Part shown: positions 24,770 through 33,395 of the stretch, piece after piece
Numbering within the stretch: position 1 is the stretch's first letter
Layout of the letters: every line of letters begins with the position of its first letter
Assembly: GCA_034437615.1 (NCBI GenBank)
Contig: DAOTTW010000127.1
Location: forward strand, 1-38,850
DNA length: 38,850 bases
DNA from: DAOTTW01 sp034437615
Lineage (GTDB): Bacteria > Chloroflexota > Anaerolineae > Aggregatilineales > Phototrophicaceae
Direction of reading: 5' to 3'
Made by a program: the position numbers and the translations under genes
Notes under the pieces: model-generated
What the model saw: only the letters and a program-made list of their open reading frames with translations
Databases searched by the model: none
Told to the model about the DNA's origin: nothing

Positions 24770-26386
24770 ATGGACTGGTATCAAAATGCTGTCTTTTATC
24801 AAGTGTATCTGAGGGCATTTCATGATAGCGATGGCGACGGCAACGGCGACTTCGCCGGATTGCGCAAGAAGATCGACTATCTCAAGTGGTTGGGTGTCAA
24901 TACCCTGTGGCTGATGCCCTTTTATCCGTCGCCGCTGAACGATGACGGCTACGATATTGCCAGCTTCTTCGGCATTCATGAGGATTTTGGCCTACTGGAA
25001 GATTTCCGCATGACGGTCAAGGAACTCAAGCGCAACGGCATTCGCGTTATTACGGATTTAGTCGTCAATCATACCTCCGACCAGCATCCCTGGTTCCGTG
25101 AGGCACGCCGCAGCAAAGATTCCCCCATGCGCAATTACTACGTCTGGAGTGATTCCGCAAAAGAATATTCCGATGCGCGGATTATCTTCATAGACACAGA
25201 GGAATCAAACTGGTCTTACGATGAAGGCAGCCAGGAATTTTACTGGCATCGCTTTTACAGCAGTCAGCCAGACCTGAATTACGATAACCCGGCGGTGCAG
25301 CAAGCCATGATTGACGTGATGCGCTTCTGGCTGGATCAGGGGCTGGATGGCTTCCGGGTGGATGCCGTGCCGTATCTGTTTGAGCGCGAAGGCACCAACT
25401 GCGAGAACTTGCCGGAGACGCATAACTTCCTGAAGCGAATGCGTGCCTACGTCGATGCGCATTACCCCGGCACGCTGTTACTGGCCGAGGCGAACCAGTG
25501 GCCACGCGATGTCATTCATTACTTTGGCGACCAGGGCACCGGGCCGGAATTCCACATGTGCTTTCACTTTCCGGTGATGCCGCGCCTATACATGGCCGTT
25601 GCACGTGGGGATCGTCAGGACATCGTGAATATCCTGAACGACACGCCGGACATTCCCGCTGGTGCGCAATGGGCTACATTCCTGCGTAATCATGACGAAC
25701 TGACGCTGGAGATGGTCACGGATGAAGACCGTGACTTTATGTGGGAGCACTACGCCGAGGAGCGCCGCTATCGCATCAACCTGGGCATCCGCCGACGCCT
25801 GGCCCCGTTGATGCAAAACGACCCGCGCCGCATTCAGATGATGTATTCGATGCTGTTTTCACTGCCGGGGACGCCCGTGCTGTATTACGGTGATGAAATC
25901 GGCATGGGGGATAACGTGACGCTGCCGGATCGTAACGGGGTGCGCACGCCGATGCAATGGTCAGACGAGATCAACGGCGGCTTCAGCGCTGCCCGCATCG
26001 AAGACCTGTATGCGCCACCCATCAGCGACCCCGAATATGGCTACCGCACGGTGAACGTCGAGAACCAGCGCGCCGAGCCGGATTCGCTGCTGAACACCAT
26101 CCGCCACATGATCCATACTTACAAGGCGTTACCTGTGCTGGCTGGTGGCGAACTGGAATTCTGTGAGCATGTGCCGCAGCACGTGCTGGCCTTCTGGCGT
26201 CATCACAAAGCCTACAATCGGGTGACATCGCTTTTTGCTGTGCATAACCTGACGGACGCCGCCACCGATGTCGAATTGCCCGCCGGGGCGTACCGCGATG
26301 TGTTGGCCGGGGACCGCGAAGCGCATATACAGGGGACGATCAAGCTGGAGCCATATGCATATTATTGGCTGATGAAGCACGACTAG
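24770..26386 (+). CDS. treS: Trehalose synthase (maltose alpha-D-glucosyltransferase, GH13_16)
   Basis: TreS interconverts maltose and trehalose. The N-terminus (WYQNAVFYQVYLRAFHDSDGDG, split here as the TreS hallmark YQVYLRAF-DSDGDG) and PFYPSPLNDDGYDIASF are typical. Catalytic residues are Asp198 (GFRVDAVPYLF), Glu240 (LLLAEANQWP) and Asp309 (FLRNHDEL), with VNHTSDQHPWF as region I. At 538 residues it is the stand-alone enzyme, without the fused maltokinase (Pep2-like) domain of some species, and no maltokinase gene lies in the window. The ATG at 24770 is used; the ribosome-binding site is weak (AAAGAAAG). A hairpin-rich repeat lies 34 bp upstream. Oligo-1,6-glucosidase is a less likely alternative. 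Confidence 0.9.
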   Translation: MDWYQNAVFYQVYLRAFHDSDGDGNGDFAGLRKKIDYLKWLGVNTLWLMPFYPSPLNDDGYDIASFFGIHEDFGLLEDFRMTVKELKRNGIRVITDLVVNHTSDQHPWFREARRSKDSPMRNYYVWSDSAKEYSDARIIFIDTEESNWSYDEGSQEFYWHRFYSSQPDLNYDNPAVQQAMIDVMRFWLDQGLDGFRVDAVPYLFEREGTNCENLPETHNFLKRMRAYVDAHYPGTLLLAEANQWPRDVIHYFGDQGTGPEFHMCFHFPVMPRLYMAVARGDRQDIVNILNDTPDIPAGAQWATFLRNHDELTLEMVTDEDRDFMWEHYAEERRYRINLGIRRRLAPLMQNDPRRIQMMYSMLFSLPGTPVLYYGDEIGMGDNVTLPDRNGVRTPMQWSDEINGGFSAARIEDLYAPPISDPEYGYRTVNVENQRAEPDSLLNTIRHMIHTYKALPVLAGGELEFCEHVPQHVLAFWRHHKAYNRVTSLFAVHNLTDAATDVELPAGAYRDVLAGDREAHIQGTIKLEPYAYYWLMKHD

Positions 26387-26431
26387 CAGAATACGGCGTA
26401 AATATATTGTCGATGTGGCTATGCCACCCAG

Positions 26432-26488
26432 TACGCCATCCCTGGCGTCCCTACAGGACAACGTTCGTAGGGACGCGGCTTGCTGTGA
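26432..26488. repeat. Interspersed repeat R5
   Basis: GCGTCCCTAC (26449-26458) and GTAGGGACGC (26467-26476) form an inverted pair around 12 bases (26455-region spacer AGGACAACGTTC), followed by GGCTTGCTG as in R8. It lies in the treS to DUF4058 gap. Confidence 0.6.
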
Positions 26489-26547
26489 ACTCGCATATAG
26501 ATGCCCTCTGCTAAAATAGTACGACGACAGATAGACGAAGGTGTGCT

Positions 26548-27420
26548 ATGCCGATTCGCCGTACACAGAACCCGTATGCTGGTGTGAATGCTCACCTGAA
26601 TAGCCATTTGCAACAACCGTCTGTCGGCTGGGAGAGCTTTCATGCGCCTTACATCGCGGCTATCCACCGTTATTTGAATGTAACACTGCCGGAAGGCTAC
26701 TACGCTAAATCAGAGCAGTCATTTCAGTTGCACATTCAGCTATTGCCGGATGGCACGGAACTACCGACGATGACCATACGGCCTGATATTACAACATATC
26801 GCCATCGTTTCGCACAAGCGGCGTCGCAGATCGAGCAGGCTAGTGCGCCGACGTTCTCCGTTACGTTGACGCAGACCTTTGCAGAAGAATACAGTCCGCT
26901 ACATCGTGTGGCCGTCTATCAGCGCACAGCAAGCGCCGCACAACCCATCGCAGCCATTGAATTATTGTCACCAGGCAACAAACCGCCTCGTAGCGGCCAC
27001 GCGCCCTATCTGCGCAAGCGCAGAGAGGCCCTGCAAGCTGGCCTGAAACTGATCGAGATTGACCTGTTGCATGAACAAGCGCCGCACTTGCCGCTGATAC
27101 CGGATTATCATGCTGCGCAGGCAGACAGCACCCCCTATATGATCGTCGCCAACAATCCGACGCCATCACCGGATGCAGGACGCAGTGATTTTTACGGGTT
27201 TGGCGTGGACGAGGCGTTTCCACAGGTGCCCTTGTTGCTATCCGGCGAAGATCAGCTTGTGCTGAATCTCGGTGAGCCGTATAACGAGCTGCTGGCGCTG
27301 GAGCGTGACTATCATTATACGCTGGATTATAGCCAGCCGCCCGCGCACATCGAACGCTACCAGCTTGCGGACCAGCAGCGTATTCGGCAGTTTATGCAGC
27401 AGCTAATAGAAGCACCGTAA
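26548..27420 (+). CDS. DUF4058 family protein
   Basis: This 290-residue protein matches the DUF4058 family, common in Chloroflexota, Cyanobacteria and Planctomycetes and of unknown function. The N-terminus has the family's PxxNPY...W-x-FH region (NPYAGVNAHLN, WESFHAPYIAAI, LPEGYYAK). The centre has the conserved IAAIELLSPGNK, YLRKRREALQAG and LIEIDLL. The E-x-x-S-x-x-NK plus EIDLL arrangement recalls restriction-fold nucleases, but no activity is established. There are no membrane segments. The ATG has AAGGTG about 8 nt upstream. The gene is convergent with the ABC permease gene, with only 2 bp between the stop codons and no visible terminator. Confidence 0.8.
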   Translation: MPIRRTQNPYAGVNAHLNSHLQQPSVGWESFHAPYIAAIHRYLNVTLPEGYYAKSEQSFQLHIQLLPDGTELPTMTIRPDITTYRHRFAQAASQIEQASAPTFSVTLTQTFAEEYSPLHRVAVYQRTASAAQPIAAIELLSPGNKPPRSGHAPYLRKRREALQAGLKLIEIDLLHEQAPHLPLIPDYHAAQADSTPYMIVANNPTPSPDAGRSDFYGFGVDEAFPQVPLLLSGEDQLVLNLGEPYNELLALERDYHYTLDYSQPPAHIERYQLADQQRIRQFMQQLIEAP

Positions 27421-27422
27421 CC

Positions 27423-28310
27423 TCAGCCCTTCACGGCACCCGCCGTCAGACCTTCCACAATGCGGCGCTGGAAGATCAGCACCAGCACGACCAGCGGAAT
27501 CGTCACGATTACAACGGCTGCCATCACCTCGGCAATCGGTTCTTCACGCGGCAACGTCCCGCTGAAGTTCGCGATGACGACGGGCACGGTTTGCGCGGCG
27601 TCGTTGATTGTGGTGAACGTCACGGCCAACAGGTATTCGTTCCAGGCGGCGATGAAGGCTAGCAAGCCCGTTGTCACCAGCGCCGGGGCCGTGAGCGGCA
27701 GCAGGATCATGTAAAACGTCTGGAAGGGCGTGGCACCGTCCACCAGCGCGGCCTGCTCTAGCTCAGCAGGTAGGCCCTTGAAGAAGCTCACCAGCACCCA
27801 GACCGTAAACGGCAGCGTGAAGATGGGGTAGGTCAGGATCAGCGATGTGATGCTGCCAAAGACACCCAGTTCACGTGTGATAGCGAACAAGCCCGACAGA
27901 ATCGAAATCGTCGGGAACATCGTCATAGCCAGCACCAGATACAGCATGATCGTGCGGCCCCGGAAGCGCAAACGGCCTAGCGAGTAAGCCGCAAACGAGC
28001 CGACCACCAGCGCAATCAGCACGGTGATGCCGGAGACAATCGCACTATTGGCCAAACCGCGCAGGAATTGATCGCTGGTGAAAACACCGGAAAAGACCGT
28101 CTGCCCATTGATCTGCTCCGCCAGATAGTAATTCTCAAAGGTGGGGTCACGCGGGACGAGCGTCGCGGGCTGCTGGATTTCGGCCTCCGATTTGAAGGAT
28201 GCGTTCACCGCGTAGAAAAACGGGAACATCGTAAAAATGAACACCCCGATCACGAGCAGCCAGAAAGCCACGCGCCCCAGGATTTTTTGCCACTTATTTT
28301 GCGCTGTCAT
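27423..28310 (-). CDS. Sugar ABC transporter permease, MalG-like
   Basis: One of two membrane subunits of a carbohydrate importer (CUT1 type). It has 295 residues and about six transmembrane helices; the EAA loop that docks the ATPase is visible as EQAALVDGATPFQTFYMILLP (read here in two parts: EQAALVDGA and the ILLP helix end). The start overlaps the MalF-like stop by 4 bp (ATGA), showing tight coupling. It is the last gene of the operon. The substrate is not evident from this subunit; maltose, trehalose or sucrose are plausible given treS and amylosucrase nearby. Confidence 0.88.
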   Translation of the reverse strand: MTAQNKWQKILGRVAFWLLVIGVFIFTMFPFFYAVNASFKSEAEIQQPATLVPRDPTFENYYLAEQINGQTVFSGVFTSDQFLRGLANSAIVSGITVLIALVVGSFAAYSLGRLRFRGRTIMLYLVLAMTMFPTISILSGLFAITRELGVFGSITSLILTYPIFTLPFTVWVLVSFFKGLPAELEQAALVDGATPFQTFYMILLPLTAPALVTTGLLAFIAAWNEYLLAVTFTTINDAAQTVPVVIANFSGTLPREEPIAEVMAAVVIVTIPLVVLVLIFQRRIVEGLTAGAVKG

Positions 28311-30184
28311 TCGGCATCCACTCCTAACGCACGCACGTATACAACCGTAAAGATTAAGATAATAACAAACATCGTCACCCCGATGGCAGACGCATAGCCG
28401 AATTGTTGCGTCTCGACCAATATAAACTTGTTATACGTCGCCATCGACTGCAACTGCTTACCGACCAGCACATCGAACACATCGAAGGCGCGTACTGCAT
28501 CCAATGTACGGAAGACCAGCGCCACCGCGATAGTGGGGCGCAACAGCGGCAGCGTAATGCTGAAGAACTGCCGGATTCTGCTTGCACCGTCCACATCTGC
28601 CGCTTCATAAACGTCTTTGGGGATGATCTGTAGGCCAGCCAGCAACAACAGCGCCATGAAGGGCGTCGTCTTCCACACATCAACGAAGATCAGCGACCAG
28701 ATTTGTGTGTCGGTGGATGCCAACCAGGGCACCGAGCTATCAATCAGGCCCGTTTGCAGCAGCATGAAGTTAATCACGCCGGATTGATTATCGCGCAGCA
28801 TGACCTCCCACAGCTTAGCCGAGACGACTGTCGGAATCGCCCAGGGGACTAACATCGCCGCACGCATTATGCCGCGTCCGGGGAAGTTGGAATTCACCAC
28901 CAGCGCGATAATCATACCGAGCACTAATTCCAGCGTCACCGAGATGACCGTGAAGAACATCGTGTTGCCAATAGAAGTCAGGAAGTCGCCGTCGCGGGCA
29001 CTGAAAACGTAATAAGCGCCGAACAAGTTGAATTCGCTGACGGGCGAATATTGCAACTCGCGGTAGTCTTCGCCGACGACCTCACGCACACTTGGGCGTA
29101 TGACCTCTTCTATGATCTCCACGATTTCGACTGTTGCCGTAACCGTGTTGCCATCAACGTTTTCGATGGATTGCACGGCAAAGTCTTCGCCGTAGATGCT
29201 GCTCAGGATTGCACGTAACATCGTTGAGCCAAGTGCACGGTCGCCATCATCGAAGCCGCGCAGCGTCTCAACCGGGCTGATGGCCTCATCGTTCAGCATT
29301 TCGTTAATGGCGTCTGGCTCACCGATGGCGTTGAGTAGATTCGGCACACCGGAAACACGCTCACCCGCCTGTAATTGGCTAACGATGTCGCGTACTGCTT
29401 GTGGGTCTACGTCTAGTTCACGGGTCTCGATGATGCTGTTTTCATCTTCCCGCGTCGCACATTCGCCACTGTCGTCAGTGGTGCAGGGTAGCGCGTCGAT
29501 GCGAAAGCCCAGCAAGCGCGTGTAGTTATCCAGGCCGATGAACGTCGTCTCTGAGGCTTCGCCACCCGCAAAGCGCTGGTCGGTCAGGCTGGCGATAAAT
29601 GTGCGCTCTAGCGGGCGTGCCGCGACGAAGATCAAGACAGCCAACGTCGGAATCAGCAGGTTCCACGCCAGACGTGCATCACGCGACGAGATGGTTTCCT
29701 CGCCCTCGAACTGGTCCTCGTTGCCGTCGAACCAATTATAGGCCAAACCAGCGGCAACACCGAGCGCGATGCAGGCTAATAGGATCGGCAGGGCCTCTGG
29801 TGCAGCCGATTCCGCCGCGAGGCTGTTGAAGATCGTCAGGAATACACCGATCACCGACAGCACGACAATCCACATGGCGTACAGCTTACCCCAAATGGCA
29901 GCAGAGCGATTGCCAGTGCGCAGCTTCAGGGCCAGCCTGATAAAGTAAACCCCGAAGCCGACCAACAGCGCAGGAATTACGATGCCGAAATTGTTCAGGA
30001 ATGCGAGGAAGAACCCCCCGCCTGTTTCACTTTCGGCCTCGGTAGCAACAAGCGGGTTGGTGATGATTGCCACCAGGAGACCGAGGATAGCCATCAAGCC
30101 GACGACAACGAACAGCCCGCTGATGAGGTTAATGGCTGTTTGTTTGGTCGGTTTAAATGGCAGTGCGTTGGTTTCAGCAGCCAT
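28307..30184 (-). CDS. Sugar ABC transporter permease, MalF-like, with N-terminal membrane extension and long external loop
   Basis: The partner permease of the importer. It has 625 residues against about 300 for usual CUT1 permeases. Residues 1-165 contain about four extra hydrophobic helices. A fifth helix (WNLLIPTLAVLIFVAA) is followed by a roughly 200-residue hydrophilic loop with a CTTDDSGEC cysteine pair, then the canonical permease core from about residue 405 (GDFLTSIGNTMFF...) with the EAA loop YEAADVDGASRIRQF. The layout recalls E. coli MalF, which has extra N-terminal helices and a long periplasmic P2 loop contacting the binding protein, but this loop shows no clear resemblance by eye. 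The ATG at 30184 follows an AGGACGC purine stretch. It lies 274 bp downstream of the binding-protein gene. Confidence 0.85.
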   Translation of the reverse strand: MAAETNALPFKPTKQTAINLISGLFVVVGLMAILGLLVAIITNPLVATEAESETGGGFFLAFLNNFGIVIPALLVGFGVYFIRLALKLRTGNRSAAIWGKLYAMWIVVLSVIGVFLTIFNSLAAESAAPEALPILLACIALGVAAGLAYNWFDGNEDQFEGEETISSRDARLAWNLLIPTLAVLIFVAARPLERTFIASLTDQRFAGGEASETTFIGLDNYTRLLGFRIDALPCTTDDSGECATREDENSIIETRELDVDPQAVRDIVSQLQAGERVSGVPNLLNAIGEPDAINEMLNDEAISPVETLRGFDDGDRALGSTMLRAILSSIYGEDFAVQSIENVDGNTVTATVEIVEIIEEVIRPSVREVVGEDYRELQYSPVSEFNLFGAYYVFSARDGDFLTSIGNTMFFTVISVTLELVLGMIIALVVNSNFPGRGIMRAAMLVPWAIPTVVSAKLWEVMLRDNQSGVINFMLLQTGLIDSSVPWLASTDTQIWSLIFVDVWKTTPFMALLLLAGLQIIPKDVYEAADVDGASRIRQFFSITLPLLRPTIAVALVFRTLDAVRAFDVFDVLVGKQLQSMATYNKFILVETQQFGYASAIGVTMFVIILIFTVVYVRALGVDAE

Positions 30185-30238
30185 AGCGTCCTCTTGTAAA
30201 GTATTGTAATAGATTTATAGAGATATGAAAACGGATCT

Positions 30239-30287
30239 GTAGGGGCGCAATGTATTGCGCCCAGGGCTTAGCACGCTAAGCCCCTAC
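30239..30287. repeat. Interspersed repeat R6, near-perfect three-way junction
   Basis: GTAG (30239-30242), GGGCGCAAT-GT-ATTGCGCCC (30243-30262), A, GGGCTTAGC-AC-GCTAAGCCC (30264-30283), CTAC (30284-30287). Every base except the junction A and the two 2-nt loop tips can pair. It sits between the binding-protein and permease genes. Confidence 0.85.
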
Positions 30288-30338
30288 GATCATATTGGTT
30301 TGTTTTCGTTTATCCATTAGTTACAAATAGTTACAAAT

Positions 30339-30369
30339 GGGGGAGGGCACCCACGTGGGACCCTCCCCC
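30339..30369. terminator. Strong hairpin between binding-protein and permease genes
   Basis: GGGGGAGGG (30339-30347) pairs with CCCTCCCCC (30361-30369); the loop contains a further CCCACGTGGG palindrome. On the minus-strand transcript it is not followed by a clear U tract, so it may stabilise the upstream mRNA or attenuate rather than fully terminate. Two direct copies of TAGTTACAAAT lie beside it. Confidence 0.6.
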
Positions 30370-30398
30370 TGACATGCTAATAAGATTTAATTGGCACG

Positions 30399-30452
30399 GA
30401 CGTAGGGACGTGCAGAGGCACGCCCGCAAACTTGACCAATTATCGTGTTGGG
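30399..30452. repeat. Interspersed repeat R7 with shared tail
   Basis: It contains CGTAGGGACGTGCAGAGGCACG and a tail, CCGCAAACTT... at 30424-30452, that matches 34866-34895 at 24 of 30 positions. It ends next to the binding-protein stop codon. Confidence 0.6.
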
Positions 30453-30458
30453 GGTGCT

Positions 30459-31814
30459 CTAGCCTTCGCCCATTTCCATGCTGGCAACCAGGTCTTCAAG
30501 CGATACTTCGAGTTCGGACAGCGCATCAGCGGCGCTGGTCGCGCCAGTCAGCACGTCGTGGATGGCTGCGGAGAAGAGGGCTGAACCGCTGTTGTACTGT
30601 TCACCCAACGCAACTGAGGGGCGCGGGTAAGCCGTAGCGATGATCGGGCCAGCCGCTTCAAACAGTGGGTTCGCGGCCACATCCGGGTCTTCGTAAACCG
30701 CCGGGATGGTCGGCAGGTTGTTCTGAACGATGGCACGCACCTTCTGCTGCTCGAAGCCAGCGAAATACTTCACGACCGCAGCAGCGGCTTCAGGATTTTC
30801 GCTGTATTGCGACACAGCCAACTGCCAACCACCGAGGCAAGCACCCGCTTCACCCGTTGCACCGACAGGCAGCGGCACCCAGTCGAACAGGCCAGCAACG
30901 GCGCTGTCTTCGCTGTTGCCCAGGCTGTAAGCATACGGCCAGTTGCGCATGAAGGCGGCGTTGCCGCTCTGGAAGACGTTACGCGCTTCCTCTTCCTGGT
31001 AGGTCGTCACACCCGGCGGGCTGATCGTACCCACCCAATCGGCTGCGCGCTCGACGGCTTCGATGAACAGTTCGGCATCCACGTTCGGCTCGCCCTGCGG
31101 CGTCAGGAAGGTCTCGCCCGTCTCGGCGACCAGCCATTCGTGTGCATCGCAGGTCAGGCCTTCATAGTCGTTACCCTGCCAGACGAAGCCCCAGAAGTCT
31201 TCGTTGCCCGTCACGGCGCGGTGCGCTTCCTGCACGGACAATGCGGCAGCGGCCACGTCGTCCCAGGTTTCCGGCACATCGACGCCGTATTCGTCCAGCA
31301 GGTCGGTGCGCACGTACATACCAGCGGCATCGGTGAACCAGGGAATCGCGACCAGCTTGCCGTCAACCGTCTGGCCGTCCACCATCGCGGGGAAGTAGGC
31401 ACCCAGTTCTTCTTCGCTGAAGTAATCGCTCATATCGACCACATGCGGCTCGATGATCGCGGGCCAGATCACATCAACCTGGAAGATGTCGATGTCGCTG
31501 GATTGCGCTTCCCACGTCTGCAAGTAGATGTTCAGACGCTCAGTGGCGCTATCCGGCATTTCGACAATGTTGATGCTGACGTTCGGGCAGGCTTCCGTGA
31601 AGATGTCTGCGGCGATGCGTGCTTCTTCACGCTCGATACCGACGCTACCACCAGCGAAGGTTAGCTCGGCTTCACCTTCCGGGCAGACGATGCTTTCGCC
31701 GGTCGCTTCCGGGCGCGACATCTGCATTTCTTCTTCATCTTGAGCAGCAACAGGTACCACAAGGGCCGACAGTGCGAGTAGCACAGTCAGCATCAGTACG
31801 AGAAACTTCTTCAT
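30459..31814 (-). CDS. Extracellular sugar-binding protein of an ABC transporter (family 1)
   Basis: This solute-binding protein delivers a sugar to the permease pair encoded downstream. The 451 residues begin with a signal peptide (MKKFLVLMLTVLLALSALVV) with probable cleavage after VAA, then an acidic stretch. There is no lipobox cysteine. Family-1 features include LTFAGGSVGIEREEARIAADIF, the domain with DIDIFQVDVIWPAIIEPHV, VPWFTDAAGMYVRTDLL, and AAFMRNWPYAY, as in maltose/trehalose-binding proteins of the MalE/ThuE kind. ATG at 31814 is chosen because AGGAG lies 7 nt before it; the frame is open upstream to 31880. First gene of the operon; no MalK-type ATPase gene is present in the window. 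Confidence 0.9.
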   Translation of the reverse strand: MKKFLVLMLTVLLALSALVVPVAAQDEEEMQMSRPEATGESIVCPEGEAELTFAGGSVGIEREEARIAADIFTEACPNVSINIVEMPDSATERLNIYLQTWEAQSSDIDIFQVDVIWPAIIEPHVVDMSDYFSEEELGAYFPAMVDGQTVDGKLVAIPWFTDAAGMYVRTDLLDEYGVDVPETWDDVAAAALSVQEAHRAVTGNEDFWGFVWQGNDYEGLTCDAHEWLVAETGETFLTPQGEPNVDAELFIEAVERAADWVGTISPPGVTTYQEEEARNVFQSGNAAFMRNWPYAYSLGNSEDSAVAGLFDWVPLPVGATGEAGACLGGWQLAVSQYSENPEAAAAVVKYFAGFEQQKVRAIVQNNLPTIPAVYEDPDVAANPLFEAAGPIIATAYPRPSVALGEQYNSGSALFSAAIHDVLTGATSAADALSELEVSLEDLVASMEMGEG

Positions 31815-31888
31815 ATCCATACTCCTAGTAAAGTGTGAAACTATTTGAAAAAAGATGCACAACATATTTGCTATGCACATGCCATTGT

Positions 31889-31917
31889 ATTATGCCATCT
31901 GCTGCCGAAATGGTAAA
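31889..31917 (-). promoter_or_regulatory. Candidate promoter of the sugar ABC operon
   Basis: On the minus strand: TTTACC (31917-31912), a 17-bp spacer and CATAAT (31894-31889). The predicted leader is about 65-70 nt. Confidence 0.5.
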
Positions 31918-32025
31918 GGGGAATTGAACAGACTATACAGTTATATTGGAATCTACTGCTTTCAGCGCGTTCACAGGCTTCTTGAGCATCTGATAAGACC
32001 TGCACAGCACAACCCTGTTGGCTAC

Positions 32026-32031
32026 TATAAT
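32026..32031 (+). promoter_or_regulatory. Candidate -10 box of the MFS gene
   Basis: A perfect TATAAT lies 49 bp before the MFS start. The closest -35-like hexamer (TGCACA, 32001-32006) is 19 bp away, so only the -10 is reasonably supported. Confidence 0.35.
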
Positions 32032-32079
32032 GCGCTTTGGCACGCTGATTTAATAAACGTCAATAACTTTGGATGACAC

Positions 32080-33372
32080 ATGCAAACAGGCCACTCACAA
32101 TCTTTGCAACGCAGGCTCGTAACGCGCTCACCAATCTTTTACGGCTGGGTAGTGTGGGTCGTGGCGACACTCGCCTGGGCCGCGACATCACCCGGCCAGA
32201 GCTTCAGCGTTTCTTTGTTTATCGACTACTTCATCGCGGATTTTAATATCGACCGCACGACTGTATCGACACTGTATAGCCTGGGCACGTTCGTCGCCTC
32301 GTTGGGCTTGACGTTCGTCGGACGGCAGATTGATTTGCATGGCAATCGGCGCGTTTCGCTGACTGCAACCGTGCTTTTTAGCCTGGCGCTGGTCGCGTGG
32401 TTCTGGGCAGCGGGGCCGCTGGCTTTGTTGATCGGCTTCGTCGCGATACGGGGTCTGGGTCAGGGGGCGCTTTCATTAACGAGCACAACTGTAATTGCGC
32501 AGTGGTTCTGGCGGCGGCGTGGCCTAGTTTTGAGCCTATCAACCGTGATCTTCTCGCTATTTCAGGCCGTTTATGTACCAGTTCTGCAACGCCTGCTGGA
32601 AACTTACGCATGGCAGCAGGTATGGGTGATGCTTGGCGTGGGCGTTTTCGTCGCTGTGTTCCCGCTGACGTGGCTGCTGCTGCAAAATCGTCCTGAAGAT
32701 TACGGCCTGGAACCGGACGGTGGCCGCATCAGGAAAAGCAAAAGCAATGCCTCGTTGCCGACGCCGCCGGTGGCCGCCGACGTTGAAGAGAACTGGTCGC
32801 TGAAAGAAGCCATGCGCTCACCGCTCTTCTGGATATTCTTATCCGGTCGCTTCTTGCCGCCTGCATGGGCAACGGGCATCGTCTTTCATCAGGTGTCGAT
32901 CTTCGAGGCGGTGGGGCATAGCGCCCGTACCGCCGCCGACACCTACGCGCTGATGTCTACACTGGTGGCGTTCTTCGCCATTGGCACGGGCATCCTGGTT
33001 GACCGCATCAAACCGGGTCTGCTGTTAACCTCACAGCTTGCCGCACTCGCGTTTACCTCGGTGATGGCCAACGTGATGACGGAGCCGTATCAGCTTGTGC
33101 TGTACGCTATTGCACTCGCGCTGGTGATGGGTAGTGGTGGCGTCTTCGATAACGTCGTGTGGGTTAACCTTTTCGGGCGACAGTATCAAGGGGCCATACG
33201 CGGCTTTGTGGTTACATTGGCTGTAGTCGGTACCTCAGTCGGGCCGGTTTTGTTCGGCCTGAGCTACGATGTGCTTGGCGGTTATCAGCCTGTGCTGTGG
33301 TTCGGGGCGGTGTTATGCATCATCCCGGCGATTTTGGGCCTGCTGGTGGATAAGCCCATCAAGCGCCTGTAG
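32080..33372 (+). CDS. MFS transporter (monocarboxylate / oxalate-formate antiporter type)
   Basis: This 430-residue major facilitator has about 12 hydrophobic helices in two halves, separated by a charged loop near residues 205-235 (GGRIRKSKSN). The start FYGWVVWVVATLAW and the GRQIDLHGNRR loop between helices 2 and 3 are typical of the MCT/OFA-type families, which carry organic anions. The substrate cannot be told. It is divergent from the ABC operon across a 265-bp region. Start ATG at 32080, with a GGATGA purine stretch upstream but no strong Shine-Dalgarno site. Confidence 0.8.
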   Translation: MQTGHSQSLQRRLVTRSPIFYGWVVWVVATLAWAATSPGQSFSVSLFIDYFIADFNIDRTTVSTLYSLGTFVASLGLTFVGRQIDLHGNRRVSLTATVLFSLALVAWFWAAGPLALLIGFVAIRGLGQGALSLTSTTVIAQWFWRRRGLVLSLSTVIFSLFQAVYVPVLQRLLETYAWQQVWVMLGVGVFVAVFPLTWLLLQNRPEDYGLEPDGGRIRKSKSNASLPTPPVAADVEENWSLKEAMRSPLFWIFLSGRFLPPAWATGIVFHQVSIFEAVGHSARTAADTYALMSTLVAFFAIGTGILVDRIKPGLLLTSQLAALAFTSVMANVMTEPYQLVLYAIALALVMGSGGVFDNVVWVNLFGRQYQGAIRGFVVTLAVVGTSVGPVLFGLSYDVLGGYQPVLWFGAVLCIIPAILGLLVDKPIKRL

Positions 33373-33395
33373 GTGTTGTATGATTTCGGTAATCG

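Noticed and set aside
31855..32076. Small plus-strand frame (73 codons) before the MFS gene
   Set aside because: It covers the divergent promoter region of the ABC operon and has no recognisable content.
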